64,000 nt of DNA from Streptomyces mayonensis (GTDB taxonomy: Bacteria > Actinomycetota > Actinomycetes > Streptomycetales > Streptomycetaceae). Below are positions 9,219 to 17,334 of the stretch, in pieces; the first letter of the stretch is position 1, and each line of letters starts with the position of its first letter. The notes below the pieces were generated by a model. The model saw only the letters and a list, made by a program, of their open reading frames with translations. It made no database searches and was not told where the DNA came from. The stretch spans positions 1-64,000 of the forward strand of contig NZ_JACBYP010000025.1 of assembly GCF_018982965.1 (NCBI RefSeq), read 5' to 3'. The position numbers and the translations under genes are program-made.

Positions 9219-9503
9219 CTACTTCTTCTTGCCAGATTTAGCCAGTTCATCGTCCAGACTCTTGAAGGCGTCACGCGTTCCTTCGACCATCTTTCCGACT
9301 TCTTCCAACGACTCCACCAAACGCTTACGGTTGTCGTCCCAGTTGTCGATGAAGTCCGTCATGGCGCCCCTGAGGTCCGGAGCCCCCACTGCCGATGTGA
9401 TGTCATCCTTCCAGTCGTTCAGGTCTTCGAACTCCCGGCGAATCACCCCTAGTTGCTTTGCCGAGGTCTTCAGGAGCTCGAAATCGACAGTCAAGTCGGA
9501 CAT
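9219..9503 (-). CDS. Esx-like (WXG100-type) protein Esx1
   Basis: A 94-residue helical protein beginning MSDLTVDFELLKTSAKQL. Tryptophans sit in NDWKDD and IDNWDDNR near the predicted central turn, and the second helix ends LDDELAKSGKKK. Size, two-helix pattern and basic tail fit the Esx superfamily. It stands 45 bases before the large effector gene on the same strand, the usual place for an Esx partner that pilots an effector. The proteins at 25046 and 30019 share the 'NW..(G/H)R' turn and the Gly/Lys tail, so these form a subfamily distinct from the copy at 5679. Confidence 0.85.
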   Translation of the reverse strand: MSDLTVDFELLKTSAKQLGVIRREFEDLNDWKDDITSAVGAPDLRGAMTDFIDNWDDNRKRLVESLEEVGKMVEGTRDAFKSLDDELAKSGKKK

Positions 9504-9630
9504 TGGGGGTCAATCCAGTCTCTGGTTGGCGAGGAAGGCGGCAGCGAGGTCAGCAGCCCGGAAGGTGAGCGTTTTCAGAGTGCCGTTCCCAACACGTGAT
9601 GTGAAAGGTCTGGTGCGTGTCGATCAGGTG

Positions 9631-10704
9631 TCAGCGATTGACAGCCTGGATCTCCTGCACGGTGACCGCCTGGGTGGTGCCGAACGTCCCGTCCGGCAGG
9701 TCGCCGCCCGCGCCGCCGGTGCCGGTCCAGGCGATGTCCCAGGTGATGGTGGCTTGTAGGTCGAAGGTGCCGTTGCCGGAGGAACGGAGGTACTTGATGC
9801 CGCAGGGTGGTGTCTGGTCGGCCTTGCCCTTGGCGTAGGGCTCGCCGATGGAGCCGTCGGCGTTGATCGTGCACTCGCCGGAGGCCGGGTAGGTCTCGGC
9901 GTCGTCGGTTCCCGGCTTCAGTGTGAGGGACACCGGTGTGGCGGTCGTCGTGGCCTGGAGGGCGAAGCCGGGGGCGTTGATCGCTGCCGTGGCCTGGACC
10001 TCGTGGAAGTCGGCCTTGTCGAGCCAGGTCCAGGTCGGCAGGTTCACCTTCGTGGTCCCGTCGGGAGCGAGTGTGACCTCGGTACCGGGGAGTTCCATGT
10101 GCTGGTAGGCGAGGGCGGCGAGCATCTCCGGGTCGATGGCCTGCTCGAACTGGGGTGGCGGTGCCTCGCCGTTGTCGACCCAGAAGGGGAGCTCGCTGCA
10201 GGAACCGCGTTTGAGGATGTCGGGCTCGTTCGGGTTCTCGACGCCGGCCCAGAACATCCCCTCACCGTCCTTGTCGACGTTGTAGTCCTTGTAGCCGGGG
10301 TGGTCCTCCCAGCCGAACTCGTCCTCGTAGTGCTGCTTCGTCTGGCCGATCGCGGAGGCCGCGGTGCCTGTCGCGGTGCCTGCGGCATCCTCGATGTTCG
10401 CCGACATCTTCTTCTTGAAGTCCTTGGCTCCGAGGTACGGGGCGTACCAGCAGGGCGGAGGCTCCCAGTTGACATCGGCGGACGCCACGTTCCCCGTGCC
10501 GCCGTTCGGGGCGACGGAACCGGAGTACTCGATGCGGACGGCGGCATGGATGCCGGAGTCGTCACCGCCGCCTGTCTGCTCTGCTTCGGCACCGTTGTCG
10601 GAACCCACTGGTTTCCCCGCATAGGCAGGGGCGGAGAGAGCGAAGAGGCTGATGACGAGCGCCAGCGTCGTGATGCTGACGGTCGTGCTGAGTGACGATC
10701 TCAC
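9631..10704 (-). CDS. Secreted protein B1 (paralogue of B2 and B3)
   Basis: A 357-residue exported protein of unknown function. GTG 10704 gives a GTGA overlap with the stop of lipoprotein A1; GTG 10710 is equally possible. It has a Sec signal peptide ending APAYA. Blocks shared with the paralogues at 14732 and 35246 are: P-P-x-CWY near residue 85, FWVDNGEAP near 190, VNLPTWTWLDK near 245, TYPASGECTINADGSIGEPY, PPCGIKYLRSSG and a final VQEIQAVNR. Conserved cysteines suggest disulfides outside the cell. The Trp/Pro-rich beta-strand character suggests a binding protein, but nothing identifies a substrate. It is paired with A1 and followed by Esx1. Confidence 0.85.
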   Translation of the reverse strand: MRSSLSTTVSITTLALVISLFALSAPAYAGKPVGSDNGAEAEQTGGGDDSGIHAAVRIEYSGSVAPNGGTGNVASADVNWEPPPCWYAPYLGAKDFKKKMSANIEDAAGTATGTAASAIGQTKQHYEDEFGWEDHPGYKDYNVDKDGEGMFWAGVENPNEPDILKRGSCSELPFWVDNGEAPPPQFEQAIDPEMLAALAYQHMELPGTEVTLAPDGTTKVNLPTWTWLDKADFHEVQATAAINAPGFALQATTTATPVSLTLKPGTDDAETYPASGECTINADGSIGEPYAKGKADQTPPCGIKYLRSSGNGTFDLQATITWDIAWTGTGGAGGDLPDGTFGTTQAVTVQEIQAVNR

Positions 10705-11372
10705 TGACACTGTGCCGCCTTCGTCTCGACGAACACCTTGGACGCCTGCCACAGTCCCTCAGCAGTGGGGTACTTGGTCATGATGATCTTGTAGTGATCA
10801 AAGTCCTCGGCGCTGGGCTCGGTTGTGAGCACCTTGCCGGTCTTGACCTCTTTGCCGTAGAACTTGCTCGCGTCGGCGCAGAACGCCACTTCCACGGATG
10901 TGCCGTTTTCGGAGGACCGGGTGGACACGTCGTAATGACGCAGAGTGCCGGTGGCGGTCCAGCCGCCTTCGATCCATGCCTCGATCTGCGTCTTCGCGTA
11001 CTTCATTCCACCGCCAGTGGCGTATGCCGTCACGGCGGGGTCCTTGGTCGTGTGTTTGTCGACGCCACGGTAGATGGCGCGGAAGAAGTTGGCTGCGTCG
11101 TCCATGGCGGCCGCTTCGTTCGCGTTCTTCGGTTTGTCCCAGTCGAAGACCAACTTCACGTCGGACGGCAGGGAGACGTCCACGCCGTCCGACTCCTCAC
11201 TCGACGATCCCTTCGACGCCTCTGCGGTCTTGCTCGGACTCTCAGGTCCCTGGTCCGCCCCCGCGATCTTGTCGTTGTCGCTGGACTTGTCGTCCCCGCC
11301 TCCGCAGGCCGTCAGCAGCAAGGCTGCTGAGGCGGCGAGCGCGGCAGCAACGGGCAAAGAGCGGCGCTTCAC
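10701..11372 (-). CDS. Lipoprotein A1 (paralogue of A2-A6)
   Basis: A 223-residue predicted lipoprotein starting at GTG 11372 (GGGGAG upstream). The signal peptide MKRRSLPVAAALAASAALL runs into the lipobox LTAC. A Ser/Glu-rich linker precedes a ~150-residue domain with the family pattern D-V-S-LP-x-D-x-KLVFD, A.DDAAN, YAKTQIEAWIEGGWTATG and VAFCADASKFYGKEVKTGKV. It ends in AAQCQ. The two cysteines in 'FC' and near the end are kept in all six paralogues, which suggests a disulfide. Function unknown; the size and strand/helix pattern could fit an NTF2-like fold, which is speculation. It is the first gene of the A1-B1-Esx1-effector operon. Confidence 0.87.
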   Translation of the reverse strand: MKRRSLPVAAALAASAALLLTACGGGDDKSSDNDKIAGADQGPESPSKTAEASKGSSSEESDGVDVSLPSDVKLVFDWDKPKNANEAAAMDDAANFFRAIYRGVDKHTTKDPAVTAYATGGGMKYAKTQIEAWIEGGWTATGTLRHYDVSTRSSENGTSVEVAFCADASKFYGKEVKTGKVLTTEPSAEDFDHYKIIMTKYPTAEGLWQASKVFVETKAAQCQ

Positions 11373-11409
11373 AGTGGACTCCCCGTGAGACAGAAGTGAG
11401 GTCAGGCCT

Positions 11410-11443
11410 ACTGACGGTATCCGTGGGGTTCCGCATTTAGCCA
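11410..11443 (-). promoter_or_regulatory. Promoter of lipoprotein A1, shared with A2
   Basis: On the minus strand CTGGCTAAA (TGGCTA at 11443-11438) is followed by an 18-base spacer and TACCGTCAGT (11419-11410). TACCGT fits the TANNNT form of a -10 box and lies about 40 bases before the GTG. The A2 gene has the same two elements at the same spacing although the spacer differs, so this is selected rather than carried along. Confidence 0.65.
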
Positions 11444-11534
11444 GGGCGGGTTACTCCGAGAACCGTGGTGATGCAAGATCTTCAGGCGCCGGTGGGTCGT
11501 GTTCGTGTGTCCTGACCGTGCCTGAACGTGTGGT

Positions 11535-11568
11535 AGCCCCGGACGCGTTGGGTGTCGCGTCCGGGGCT
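11535..11568 (-). terminator. Hairpin terminator after the zinc-ribbon gene
   Basis: Arms AGCCCCGGACGCG (11535-11547) and CGCGTCCGGGGCT (11556-11568) are perfect 13-bp inverted repeats around an 8-base loop. It lies 25 bases past the stop of the minus-strand gene at 11594-11941 and insulates it from the A1 promoter. Confidence 0.8.
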
Positions 11569-11593
11569 GTGTAGTGGGGCGCGCAGCCAGTGG

Positions 11594-11941
11594 TTACTGG
11601 GAGGGGCGCCGGCACCTCGGGCACGCGCATGGCGGATACGCCGATGAATGGGGGATTGGTTCGTTGGGGCCGCCGGCGTGGACCTCGGCCCTGTGGCCGA
11701 CGTCGGTCGCAATTCCGTCCGCGCTGACCTTGTACACGCGAAGTGTGAGGCGGGAGCGGCGGCGGGCGGCGGAGTCGAGGATGTGCAAGCGGCCCGTCGT
11801 CGGCGGGTAGTGCGGGGCGCACTCGGGGCACGCGTAGACGTTGAAGCCTGGGCCGGTGGCGGCGTGAACCTCGTGGACCACGACCGGCTCGTCCGTTGTT
11901 CGCTGGCAGCGGGCGCACATCCGCACGGTGGGGCGGGTCAC
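11594..11941 (-). CDS. Small zinc-ribbon-like protein, function unknown
   Basis: A 115-residue protein from GTG 11941. It has Cys pairs MCARCQRTTDEPVVV and VYACPECAPHYPP near the N-terminus and CACPRC at the C-terminus, so it probably binds zinc. The Cys pairs and the steady GC bias support it as a real gene. The GTG forms a GTGA overlap with the stop of a possible 40-residue gene. A terminator hairpin follows it. I do not recognise a named family. It is separated from the T7SS-type operons and seems unrelated to them. Confidence 0.65.
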   Translation of the reverse strand: MTRPTVRMCARCQRTTDEPVVVHEVHAATGPGFNVYACPECAPHYPPTTGRLHILDSAARRRSRLTLRVYKVSADGIATDVGHRAEVHAGGPNEPIPHSSAYPPCACPRCRRPSQ

Positions 11942-12060
11942 CGGTTGGCCGTCGGCGCTGACAGGCCGTGGATGGGCTTCAGGGCCGCGCTGCCGGGGGT
12001 TGCCAGGTAGGCGGCACGTTGGCGCCGGCGTTCGGTCGGGTGCAGAACGTACGAGTTCAT
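11938..12060 (-). CDS. Possible 40-residue protein coupled to the zinc-ribbon gene
   Basis: ATG 12060 opens a frame that starts MNSYVLHPTERRRQRAAYLA. It runs to a TGA overlapping the next gene's GTG by four bases, a layout that usually marks a real coupled gene. It is basic and has no membrane segment. No convincing ribosome-binding site is visible and it is short, so it remains tentative. Confidence 0.35.
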   Translation of the reverse strand: MNSYVLHPTERRRQRAAYLATPGSAALKPIHGLSAPTANR

Positions 12061-12233
12061 CAACCGGGACGCGTTGCTGTCGAAAGTATCGATGAACAGA
12101 GGCGGAGGAGAGGGGATGAAGCGGAGAGGCGGTAGTGCGCCAAGGCGGTGGCGGCCCCGTGGGTTCGGTGTGCAGATGTCCAGCATCCAAGCGAGGGTGC
12201 CCGACGTCTCACCGCCTACCGTGCACGAGCTCG

Positions 12234-12821
12234 TTAGTCAGCTGGTGGTTGGTTGGAGCGTGGAAAGAGAATTCTGTTCACTGCTCCAGACACTGCGCCG
12301 GCCGTAGTCAGTTCCGAAGTGTCAATGCTGTCGAAGGCAATGACAAGTGCGAGGTCGGTCGCATCATACTCTCCGGTCGCAACACCGAACGTGCTCATTC
12401 CTTTTCCGTTGCTACTCTTTTCCCGAGTGGTGGTGAGCGAAGTGCCGGGGCGACTCAGGGTGGCGCCTCGCGAGAGTTCCGTCCTACGGTAGGTGTACGA
12501 CCGATCTTTGTATTCCAGGTGCAGTGCGCGCGCGACACTGCTGAGGCCTTGGTGGTTGAACTGCATTCCGACGGAATGTCCGTCCACGTGAAGGCGAGAG
12601 TTCCTTAGTGTGGCTTGAGCCGGACCGACCGTACGGTACATGACGTCAGGGAATTGATCGCCATGCAGACTCACTTCCCAGTGGCTTCCCGAGGCAGGGC
12701 CGATCCCCTTCCTTTGCTGCACTTCCACGGTCACTTCGCCGAAATGCGCCACGACGCCCCCGCGGCCTCGTGCCCCTCTGTGCAAGGCAGGTCGGAGCTC
12801 AAATCGCAGTTCTTCTTCCAT
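12234..12821 (-). CDS. Unknown protein next to the decayed effector gene
   Basis: A 195-residue protein from ATG 12821 (MEEELRFELRPALHRG). It is soluble, has no signal peptide and is rich in short beta-strand-like stretches (HFGEVTVEVQQRK, WEVSLHGDQFP, SRLHVDGHSVGMQFNH). No family recognised. It follows the frameshifted effector gene on the same strand by 32 bases. It could be the partner or immunity gene of that effector, left intact after the effector broke. Lower GC than the core genes fits the accessory stretch. Confidence 0.65.
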   Translation of the reverse strand: MEEELRFELRPALHRGARGRGGVVAHFGEVTVEVQQRKGIGPASGSHWEVSLHGDQFPDVMYRTVGPAQATLRNSRLHVDGHSVGMQFNHQGLSSVARALHLEYKDRSYTYRRTELSRGATLSRPGTSLTTTREKSSNGKGMSTFGVATGEYDATDLALVIAFDSIDTSELTTAGAVSGAVNRILFPRSNQPPAD

Positions 12822-12853
12822 GTTTTTCTCTCTCGCTGGATCGCTCGTCACGG

Positions 12854-13676
12854 TCAAAACCAGTTCATGGGGTTGGCGGCCTTTGCAACGCTCTTCGCGC
12901 CATTGGCGATTTCCTCTCCGGCCTTCGATATTTTATCGCCGGTCCAGTCGACTGCCTTGCCCGCATTTGCCTTGTTGTCGTTCCAGTGTTCAACGACCTT
13001 TGCATCGCCGTAGACGAGGCCGGTACCCACCGCCAAGCCGATGGTGACGGGGTTCGGTGCGACCGTCGCGGCGGTCAGTGACGCGTTGAAGCCGACTTCC
13101 GACACATCCGCGGACGTAACCGGCACCCTTTCCTTGAAGGCCTTTCGAGGATCTCCCTGTGCCTATACATCAGCGGCGCTGAATCTGCCAGAGCACTTGC
13201 GCCGACACCGGCGACGCGAAGAAGTCGCCCGTTTTACCTGCTGCGCCGAGACCTTTCAGGAATGGGAAGCAGTCTTACCTGCAGCGATGACGGCTGGCCG
13301 GGCATTATTTAGTTTTTGTAAATATGCGGCTGTGCGTCCGACCTTGCGGACTGCTTCAACCGCTTCTTCCTCCAACTTTCGTGCCCTCGACTGGAATTCG
13401 TCCAGCTGAGTCTCCCAACTGCTGAGAGCTCGACGAGCGGCGTCCAGCGACCCCAGACCCTTCTTCAGGTACGGTGGGACCGCGCGTAGGTGTCCTGGAA
13501 GGTCGTGGCGGACTTGCCTGCCCAGATCCCGTCCGACATTCCCATGGTGCTCAGCTCTGTCTGGGCTGAGTCGCCGCCGCTGGTGAGGCGGCCCACGGCC
13601 TTCACCAGTTCCTGCACGGCCTCGAGATCGCCCCATGCCGGATCGAACCCCAGATTCGGGTATTGTCGGAACTCAT
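12854..13676 (-). pseudogene. Decayed T7SS effector gene with several frameshifts (Eff2)
   Basis: ATG 13676 has a good GGGGAGAAAAAG site but only MSSDN reads in its frame. The next frame holds YPNLGFDPAWGDLEAVQELV and DGIWAGKSATTFQD, the N-terminal signal region of Streptomyces T7SS-secreted proteins. A second shift leads to VPPYLKKGLGSLDAARRAL and a coiled coil that stops near 13256. The final piece (13126-12854) reads VGFNASLTAATVAPNPVTIG and ends ANPMNWF. These parts align in order with one original protein broken at three or more points. Partly inference, because an intact relative is not present for comparison. Confidence 0.75.
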
Positions 13677-13782
13677 CTTTTTCTCCCCGTATGTTGTGCC
13701 GGCAGAATCGGTAAGTTGACCGGTGGTGGCCGTATGCCACGATGAGGCTTCGCCCTCGTACGAGCCGAAGGAAGAGACGGCC

Positions 13783-14379
13783 ATGGACGAACGGCATCTG
13801 CTGAACGAACTGATGAAGGCGGTCGCTGAAGAAGCGCACGAGTTCGTGGTCAGGCCACACATCCCCGGTCTGAAGAAGTTCGCGGCCTTCGCATATGTCG
13901 CCGAATGCTTCGGATATCGCTACATGGGACACGCCCCGGGCGGTGCGGCGCTGAACAACCCCTACTTCCTGTTCCTTCGCACCCCTGACGCTCGGGAGCG
14001 GGCCACCGCCCTGCTGACACTCAACCGAGAGGCCTCGACCCGCAAGCTGCTGCCGGGCATGCAGCCGGGACGCGGTCTCACTCCCGTCAAGGGAGTCCGG
14101 CCCCAAGTGCAGATTCTCCACTCGCAGATGGTCGTCGATGCAGGCGGGCGGTACAATGCGCGTGTTCTGAGTAACATTCTCATTCTACCGACCGTCATGG
14201 CGATATTCCTCATCTTTCCGGGATACACGGCGAAGAGCGTATCCATCGCGGCGGGAATATGGGGCGCCTTCTTCCTCTGCTATCTCGTCGGTCTCGGTGT
14301 GACTCGGCGACGGAAGGCCAAACACCTCGCACGTCTCTCCGTAGCGGGTGTGGATTGGCCCCCGCGGGTCGACGTGTGA
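13783..14379 (+). CDS. Membrane protein of unknown function with two C-terminal helices
   Basis: A 198-residue protein from ATG 13783 (MDERHLLNELMKAVAEEA), with GAAGGAAGAGACG upstream. About 140 soluble residues come first (containing HEFVVRPHIPGLKKFAAFAY), then two membrane helices (VLSNILILPTVMAIFLIFPG, SIAAGIWGAFFLCYLVGLGV) and a basic tail. It lies between the broken effector and the broken Esx gene and points against them. It may be a leftover membrane component of the second cassette, equivalent in place to the one at 7410-7820, but no sequence match is clear. Confidence 0.75.
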   Translation: MDERHLLNELMKAVAEEAHEFVVRPHIPGLKKFAAFAYVAECFGYRYMGHAPGGAALNNPYFLFLRTPDARERATALLTLNREASTRKLLPGMQPGRGLTPVKGVRPQVQILHSQMVVDAGGRYNARVLSNILILPTVMAIFLIFPGYTAKSVSIAAGIWGAFFLCYLVGLGVTRRRKAKHLARLSVAGVDWPPRVDV

Positions 14380-14400
14380 GACGGGCGCGACCCGCGCCAA

Positions 14401-14710
14401 TCAGCTCTTCTGCTCCGTGTTCGCGGCGGACTTCTTCAGCTCTTCGTAAAGCGCTTGGTCTGTCTTGAGGAACTCGTCGGACGCTTTGTTGGCGACTTGG
14501 AGACGCCCTGCGTCAGCTTGGAGAGCGGTCCGAAGCCGTAGCCCCACGAGTCAGCGAAGTCGGCACAGGCGGACTGGAGACCCGAGTGACCGACCTGACT
14601 GGCATCGGCCGCTTCATTTCCCGCGAAGCCTCCTTCGTTCGACCACCGCTGTTCTCCAGGGTGGTCGCCATCTCCTTCACCTCGTTGGAGAAGAACTTCA
14701 GGAACGGCAT
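14401..14710 (-). pseudogene. Frameshifted Esx/WXG100 gene (Esx2)
   Basis: ATG 14710 follows GGAGGCGTGCAC and reads MPFLKFFSNEVKEMATTLEN. A shift near 14640 moves the coding signal to the frame holding GLQSACADFADSWGYGFGPL, with an SWGYG turn of the WXG type. A second shift near 14500 moves it to VANKASDEFLKTDQALYEEL and a stop at 14401. Joined, the parts give a protein of about 100 residues with two helices around W-G, as expected for an Esx protein. It begins 21 bases after the end of B2, in the same place that Esx1 holds after B1. Confidence 0.78.
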
Positions 14711-14731
14711 GTGCACGCCTCCGTCCGAAGG

Positions 14732-15775
14732 TCAGCGGTTGATCGACTGGATCTCCTGGACGACCACTTCCTGGTCGTTCCCGAACGTGCCGTCCGGCAG
14801 GTCGCCGCCGGTCCCGCCAGAGCCCGTCCACTCGACCTCCCACGTGACCGTGGCCTGAAGGTTGAACGCACCCTTGCCGGAGGAGCGGAGGTACTTGATG
14901 CCGCAGGGCGGGGTGTGGTCGGCCTTGCCCTTGGCGTAGGGCTCGCCGATGGAGCCGTCGGCGTTGATGGTGCACTCGCCGGAGGCCGGGTAGGTCTCGG
15001 CGTCCGGGGTGCCCGGCTCCAGCTTGAGGGCCACCGGCGTGGCGGTGGTGGTGGCCTGGATGTTCACTCCGCCCACGTCGAGCGACGCCGTGACCGACAC
15101 CTCGTCGAACTCGGCCTTGTCGAGCCAGGCCCAGGTGGGCAGGTTGACCTTGGTCGCGTCGCCGGGAGCGAGAGTGACGGACGTGTCGGGGACCTTGATC
15201 CTCGAGTAGGCGAGCTGGGCGAGGATCTCCGGGGTGACGGCGTTCTCGACTTCGGGAGCCTCACCGTTGTCGACCCAGAACGTTCGGGCGTCGCAGGCGA
15301 AGGCCGCCGGGTCGCCCGCTTCGGCGCGGTCCTCGTCCCGGACCGATTCCCACCAGATGCCCTTGCCGGTCTTCTCCTTGTTGAAGTCCTCGTACGGCTC
15401 TCCGTTGATGTAGTGGTCCTGCGAGAGCCGGTAGGCCTCGCCCACCCCGCTGGCATGGGGTATGTCCCAGCTCTTGCGGAACTCCTCGGCGAACTCCGCC
15501 GGCGTCCACTTGGGCTCGTACCAGCAGGCCGGCGGTGTCCAGTCCCCGGCCGGGGTGAAGCCTCCGGAGCTCTCCCGGCCGCCTCCTCCCGTCGAGTCGG
15601 TGAAGACGATGCGGGACTCGAGCGTCTGCCCGTTGTTCTTGTCGTTGTTGCCCTCGACGTCGAACTGGGATCCGCCGGGATCCTTCGCGAACGCGGTGCC
15701 GGCCGCAGTGAGCACACACGTGGCGGCCAGCGCCCCCGTTGCCGCTGCGAGCCGGGTCCTCCTCACTGCACGCAT
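14732..15775 (-). CDS. Secreted protein B2 (paralogue of B1 and B3)
   Basis: A 347-residue exported protein from ATG 15775 (GGGGAG six bases upstream), which starts 13 bases inside the end of A2. The signal peptide ends AGTAFA. The family blocks are all present: PPACWYEP, FWVDNGEAPEVENA, VNLPTWAWLDK, ASGECTINADGSIGEPYAKG, PPCGIKYLRSSGKG and VQEIQSINR. The last third is almost identical to B1 at the nucleotide level (about 14880-15000 against 9780-9910). That indicates a recent duplication or gene conversion. Function unknown; the partner lipoprotein is A2 and the downstream Esx gene is broken. Confidence 0.85.
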   Translation of the reverse strand: MRAVRRTRLAAATGALAATCVLTAAGTAFAKDPGGSQFDVEGNNDKNNGQTLESRIVFTDSTGGGGRESSGGFTPAGDWTPPACWYEPKWTPAEFAEEFRKSWDIPHASGVGEAYRLSQDHYINGEPYEDFNKEKTGKGIWWESVRDEDRAEAGDPAAFACDARTFWVDNGEAPEVENAVTPEILAQLAYSRIKVPDTSVTLAPGDATKVNLPTWAWLDKAEFDEVSVTASLDVGGVNIQATTTATPVALKLEPGTPDAETYPASGECTINADGSIGEPYAKGKADHTPPCGIKYLRSSGKGAFNLQATVTWEVEWTGSGGTGGDLPDGTFGNDQEVVVQEIQSINR

Positions 15776-16419
15776 GTCTCGCTCCCCCGTACAGAAGTGC
15801 CGTCGGTCGTCCGCCAGACGCCGTGGTCGTCCTTCTCCAGCCGGGTGTTGTACAGCACGTAGGAATCGCTGGTGGCTGGAGACTTGTCGATCTTTCCGGT
15901 CTTTCGGTCCTTGTTGTAGGCCTTCGTCTCGTCGGCGCAGAACGACACGCCTGCGGACTTCGCGTTGAAGAGTTCGACCTTGGGGCCGAAGTAGCGGGTG
16001 GTGCCGGTGTACGTGATCCCGGCGTCCAGCCACTTCTGGACCCACTTCACTGAGGTGGTGAGAGCCTTGCCGTCGTAGTAGAAGGCCAAGCCCTCCGTGT
16101 CCGTCTTGCCCTGCACGATGGCCTCGTTCATCGCGGTCTGCGCACGCGCGGCGTCGGAAAGGACGGTGTCCTTCGCCGCATCGCCCGTCTCCCACTTCTC
16201 GAAGACATCCTTGACGTCGTTCGGAAGCGTGATGTCCGGACGGTCGGCGGACTCCGGAGCGGCAGCACCCGACGATGTCGCGGAGGGCAAAGCACTGGTG
16301 TCCGCACCAGCGATCTCGTCACTGTTCCCGGACTTGTCGTCCCCACCGCCGCAGGCCGTCAGGAGCAGCGTCGCAGTCGCAGCGAGCGCGGTGGCGACGG
16401 GCAAAGAACGGCGCTTCAC
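15763..16419 (-). CDS. Lipoprotein A2 (paralogue of A1)
   Basis: A 218-residue predicted lipoprotein from GTG 16419, chosen over ATG 16434 because GGGGAG stands before it and because A1 has the same start context. The signal MGELT-free start VKRRSLPVATALAATATLL leads to LTAC. The domain keeps I-T-LP-N-DVKDVF, VKWVQKWLDAGITYTGTTRY, GVSFCADETKAYNKDRKTGK and ends GSETCVQ, so both family cysteines are present. It is the first gene of the second A-B-Esx operon, whose Esx and effector genes have decayed while A and B stayed intact. That implies A and B are useful on their own or serve other cassettes. Confidence 0.85.
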   Translation of the reverse strand: MKRRSLPVATALAATATLLLTACGGGDDKSGNSDEIAGADTSALPSATSSGAAAPESADRPDITLPNDVKDVFEKWETGDAAKDTVLSDAARAQTAMNEAIVQGKTDTEGLAFYYDGKALTTSVKWVQKWLDAGITYTGTTRYFGPKVELFNAKSAGVSFCADETKAYNKDRKTGKIDKSPATSDSYVLYNTRLEKDDHGVWRTTDGTSVRGSETCVQ

Positions 16420-16458
16420 AGTGAGCTCCCCCATAGTACAAAGATTCTGTCAAGAGAA

Positions 16459-16492
16459 ACTGACGGTAGTAGAGGGGGGCCAGGTTTCGCCA
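16459..16492 (-). promoter_or_regulatory. Promoter of lipoprotein A2, shared with A1
   Basis: CTGGCGAAA (TGGCGA at 16492-16487), an 18-base spacer and TACCGTCAGT (16468-16459) on the minus strand, 40 bases before the GTG. The arrangement equals that of A1 while the spacer sequence differs. Confidence 0.65.
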
Positions 16493-16584
16493 GAGTCGAC
16501 TGGCTCGTCGCCGGAACCGTCAGAGTGGCGAAGAGGGCGTCGGCGCCGGAGCCCGCGGCGATGCCCAACGGCGGGCCCTCGCCC

Positions 16585-17334
16585 TCACCCCAGCTTCCCG
16601 TTCTGCGCCTTCACCACCGTCGGTGAGAGCTTCGCGTCGCTGGGCCTGCCGTTGGCGATCGCCATGCCGTCGACGGAGAAGTAGACGGCGAGGACGTCAC
16701 CGCTTCGGACGATCTCGCCGTGCACGACGTGCTGCACGGCGCGGGAGGTCAGCGTGGAGGCGAAGCCCAGTGACTCGTCCCCGGCCGGCGTGACCTTCTC
16801 CGGTGTCACGGAGTCGTAGGGGCTCTTGTCGCCGTTCGCCTCGGCCGTGAAACCGTCGCCGCACGCATCCACGGCCTTCCGGGCGTCGGCGAAGGCGGAC
16901 TGTGCGTCACCGGAAGGGTGGGCGGACAGGGTGACGTACGTGTAGACGATGCCCTTCGTCATCTCCGTCTCGGCGTCCGTCTGTCCCGAGGCCACTCGGG
17001 TGAGGTCGGCTTCCGGGTTGCCGAGCGGCAGTTGGTTCATGGCGTAGGCCAGGGGTGCGCAGACGGGCTTGTCGACCGTCACCTCGTCCGTCGACTTGGC
17101 GAAGACGAACTCGTCCTGCGGCTTGTCGACGCGGAAGCCGTCGGCGTTGGAGGTCGTGACCACTGTGCTGGCCAGGCGCTCCGAGGGGGAGGGAGCCTTG
17201 TCCGCGTTCGCCGACTCACCGGACTTGGGCTTGTCCGTCGCCGTCTCCGAGTCCGAGCTGCCGCCGCAGGCGGTGAGTGCGGCGAGGGAGAGGAGGGTCA
17301 GGGAGGCGAGGGCTGCCTTTGTGGGACGGTTCAC
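16585..17334 (-). CDS. Secreted lipoprotein, function unknown
   Basis: A 249-residue predicted lipoprotein. GTG 17334 is chosen because it gives a standard signal (VNRPTKAALASLTLLSLAAL) ending in the lipobox LTAC; the longer open frame upstream is Arg/Pro-rich and non-coding in character. The mature part has a Ser/Asp linker, then a domain with VDKPVCAPLAYAMNQLPLG and AVDACGDGF (two cysteines) and a C-terminal strand VLAVYFSVDGMAIANG. This fits Streptomyces surface lipoproteins without assigned function. It is not an A-family member. It stands divergent from the pilus operon, over 700 bases away. Confidence 0.8.
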   Translation of the reverse strand: MNRPTKAALASLTLLSLAALTACGGSSDSETATDKPKSGESANADKAPSPSERLASTVVTTSNADGFRVDKPQDEFVFAKSTDEVTVDKPVCAPLAYAMNQLPLGNPEADLTRVASGQTDAETEMTKGIVYTYVTLSAHPSGDAQSAFADARKAVDACGDGFTAEANGDKSPYDSVTPEKVTPAGDESLGFASTLTSRAVQHVVHGEIVRSGDVLAVYFSVDGMAIANGRPSDAKLSPTVVKAQNGKLG

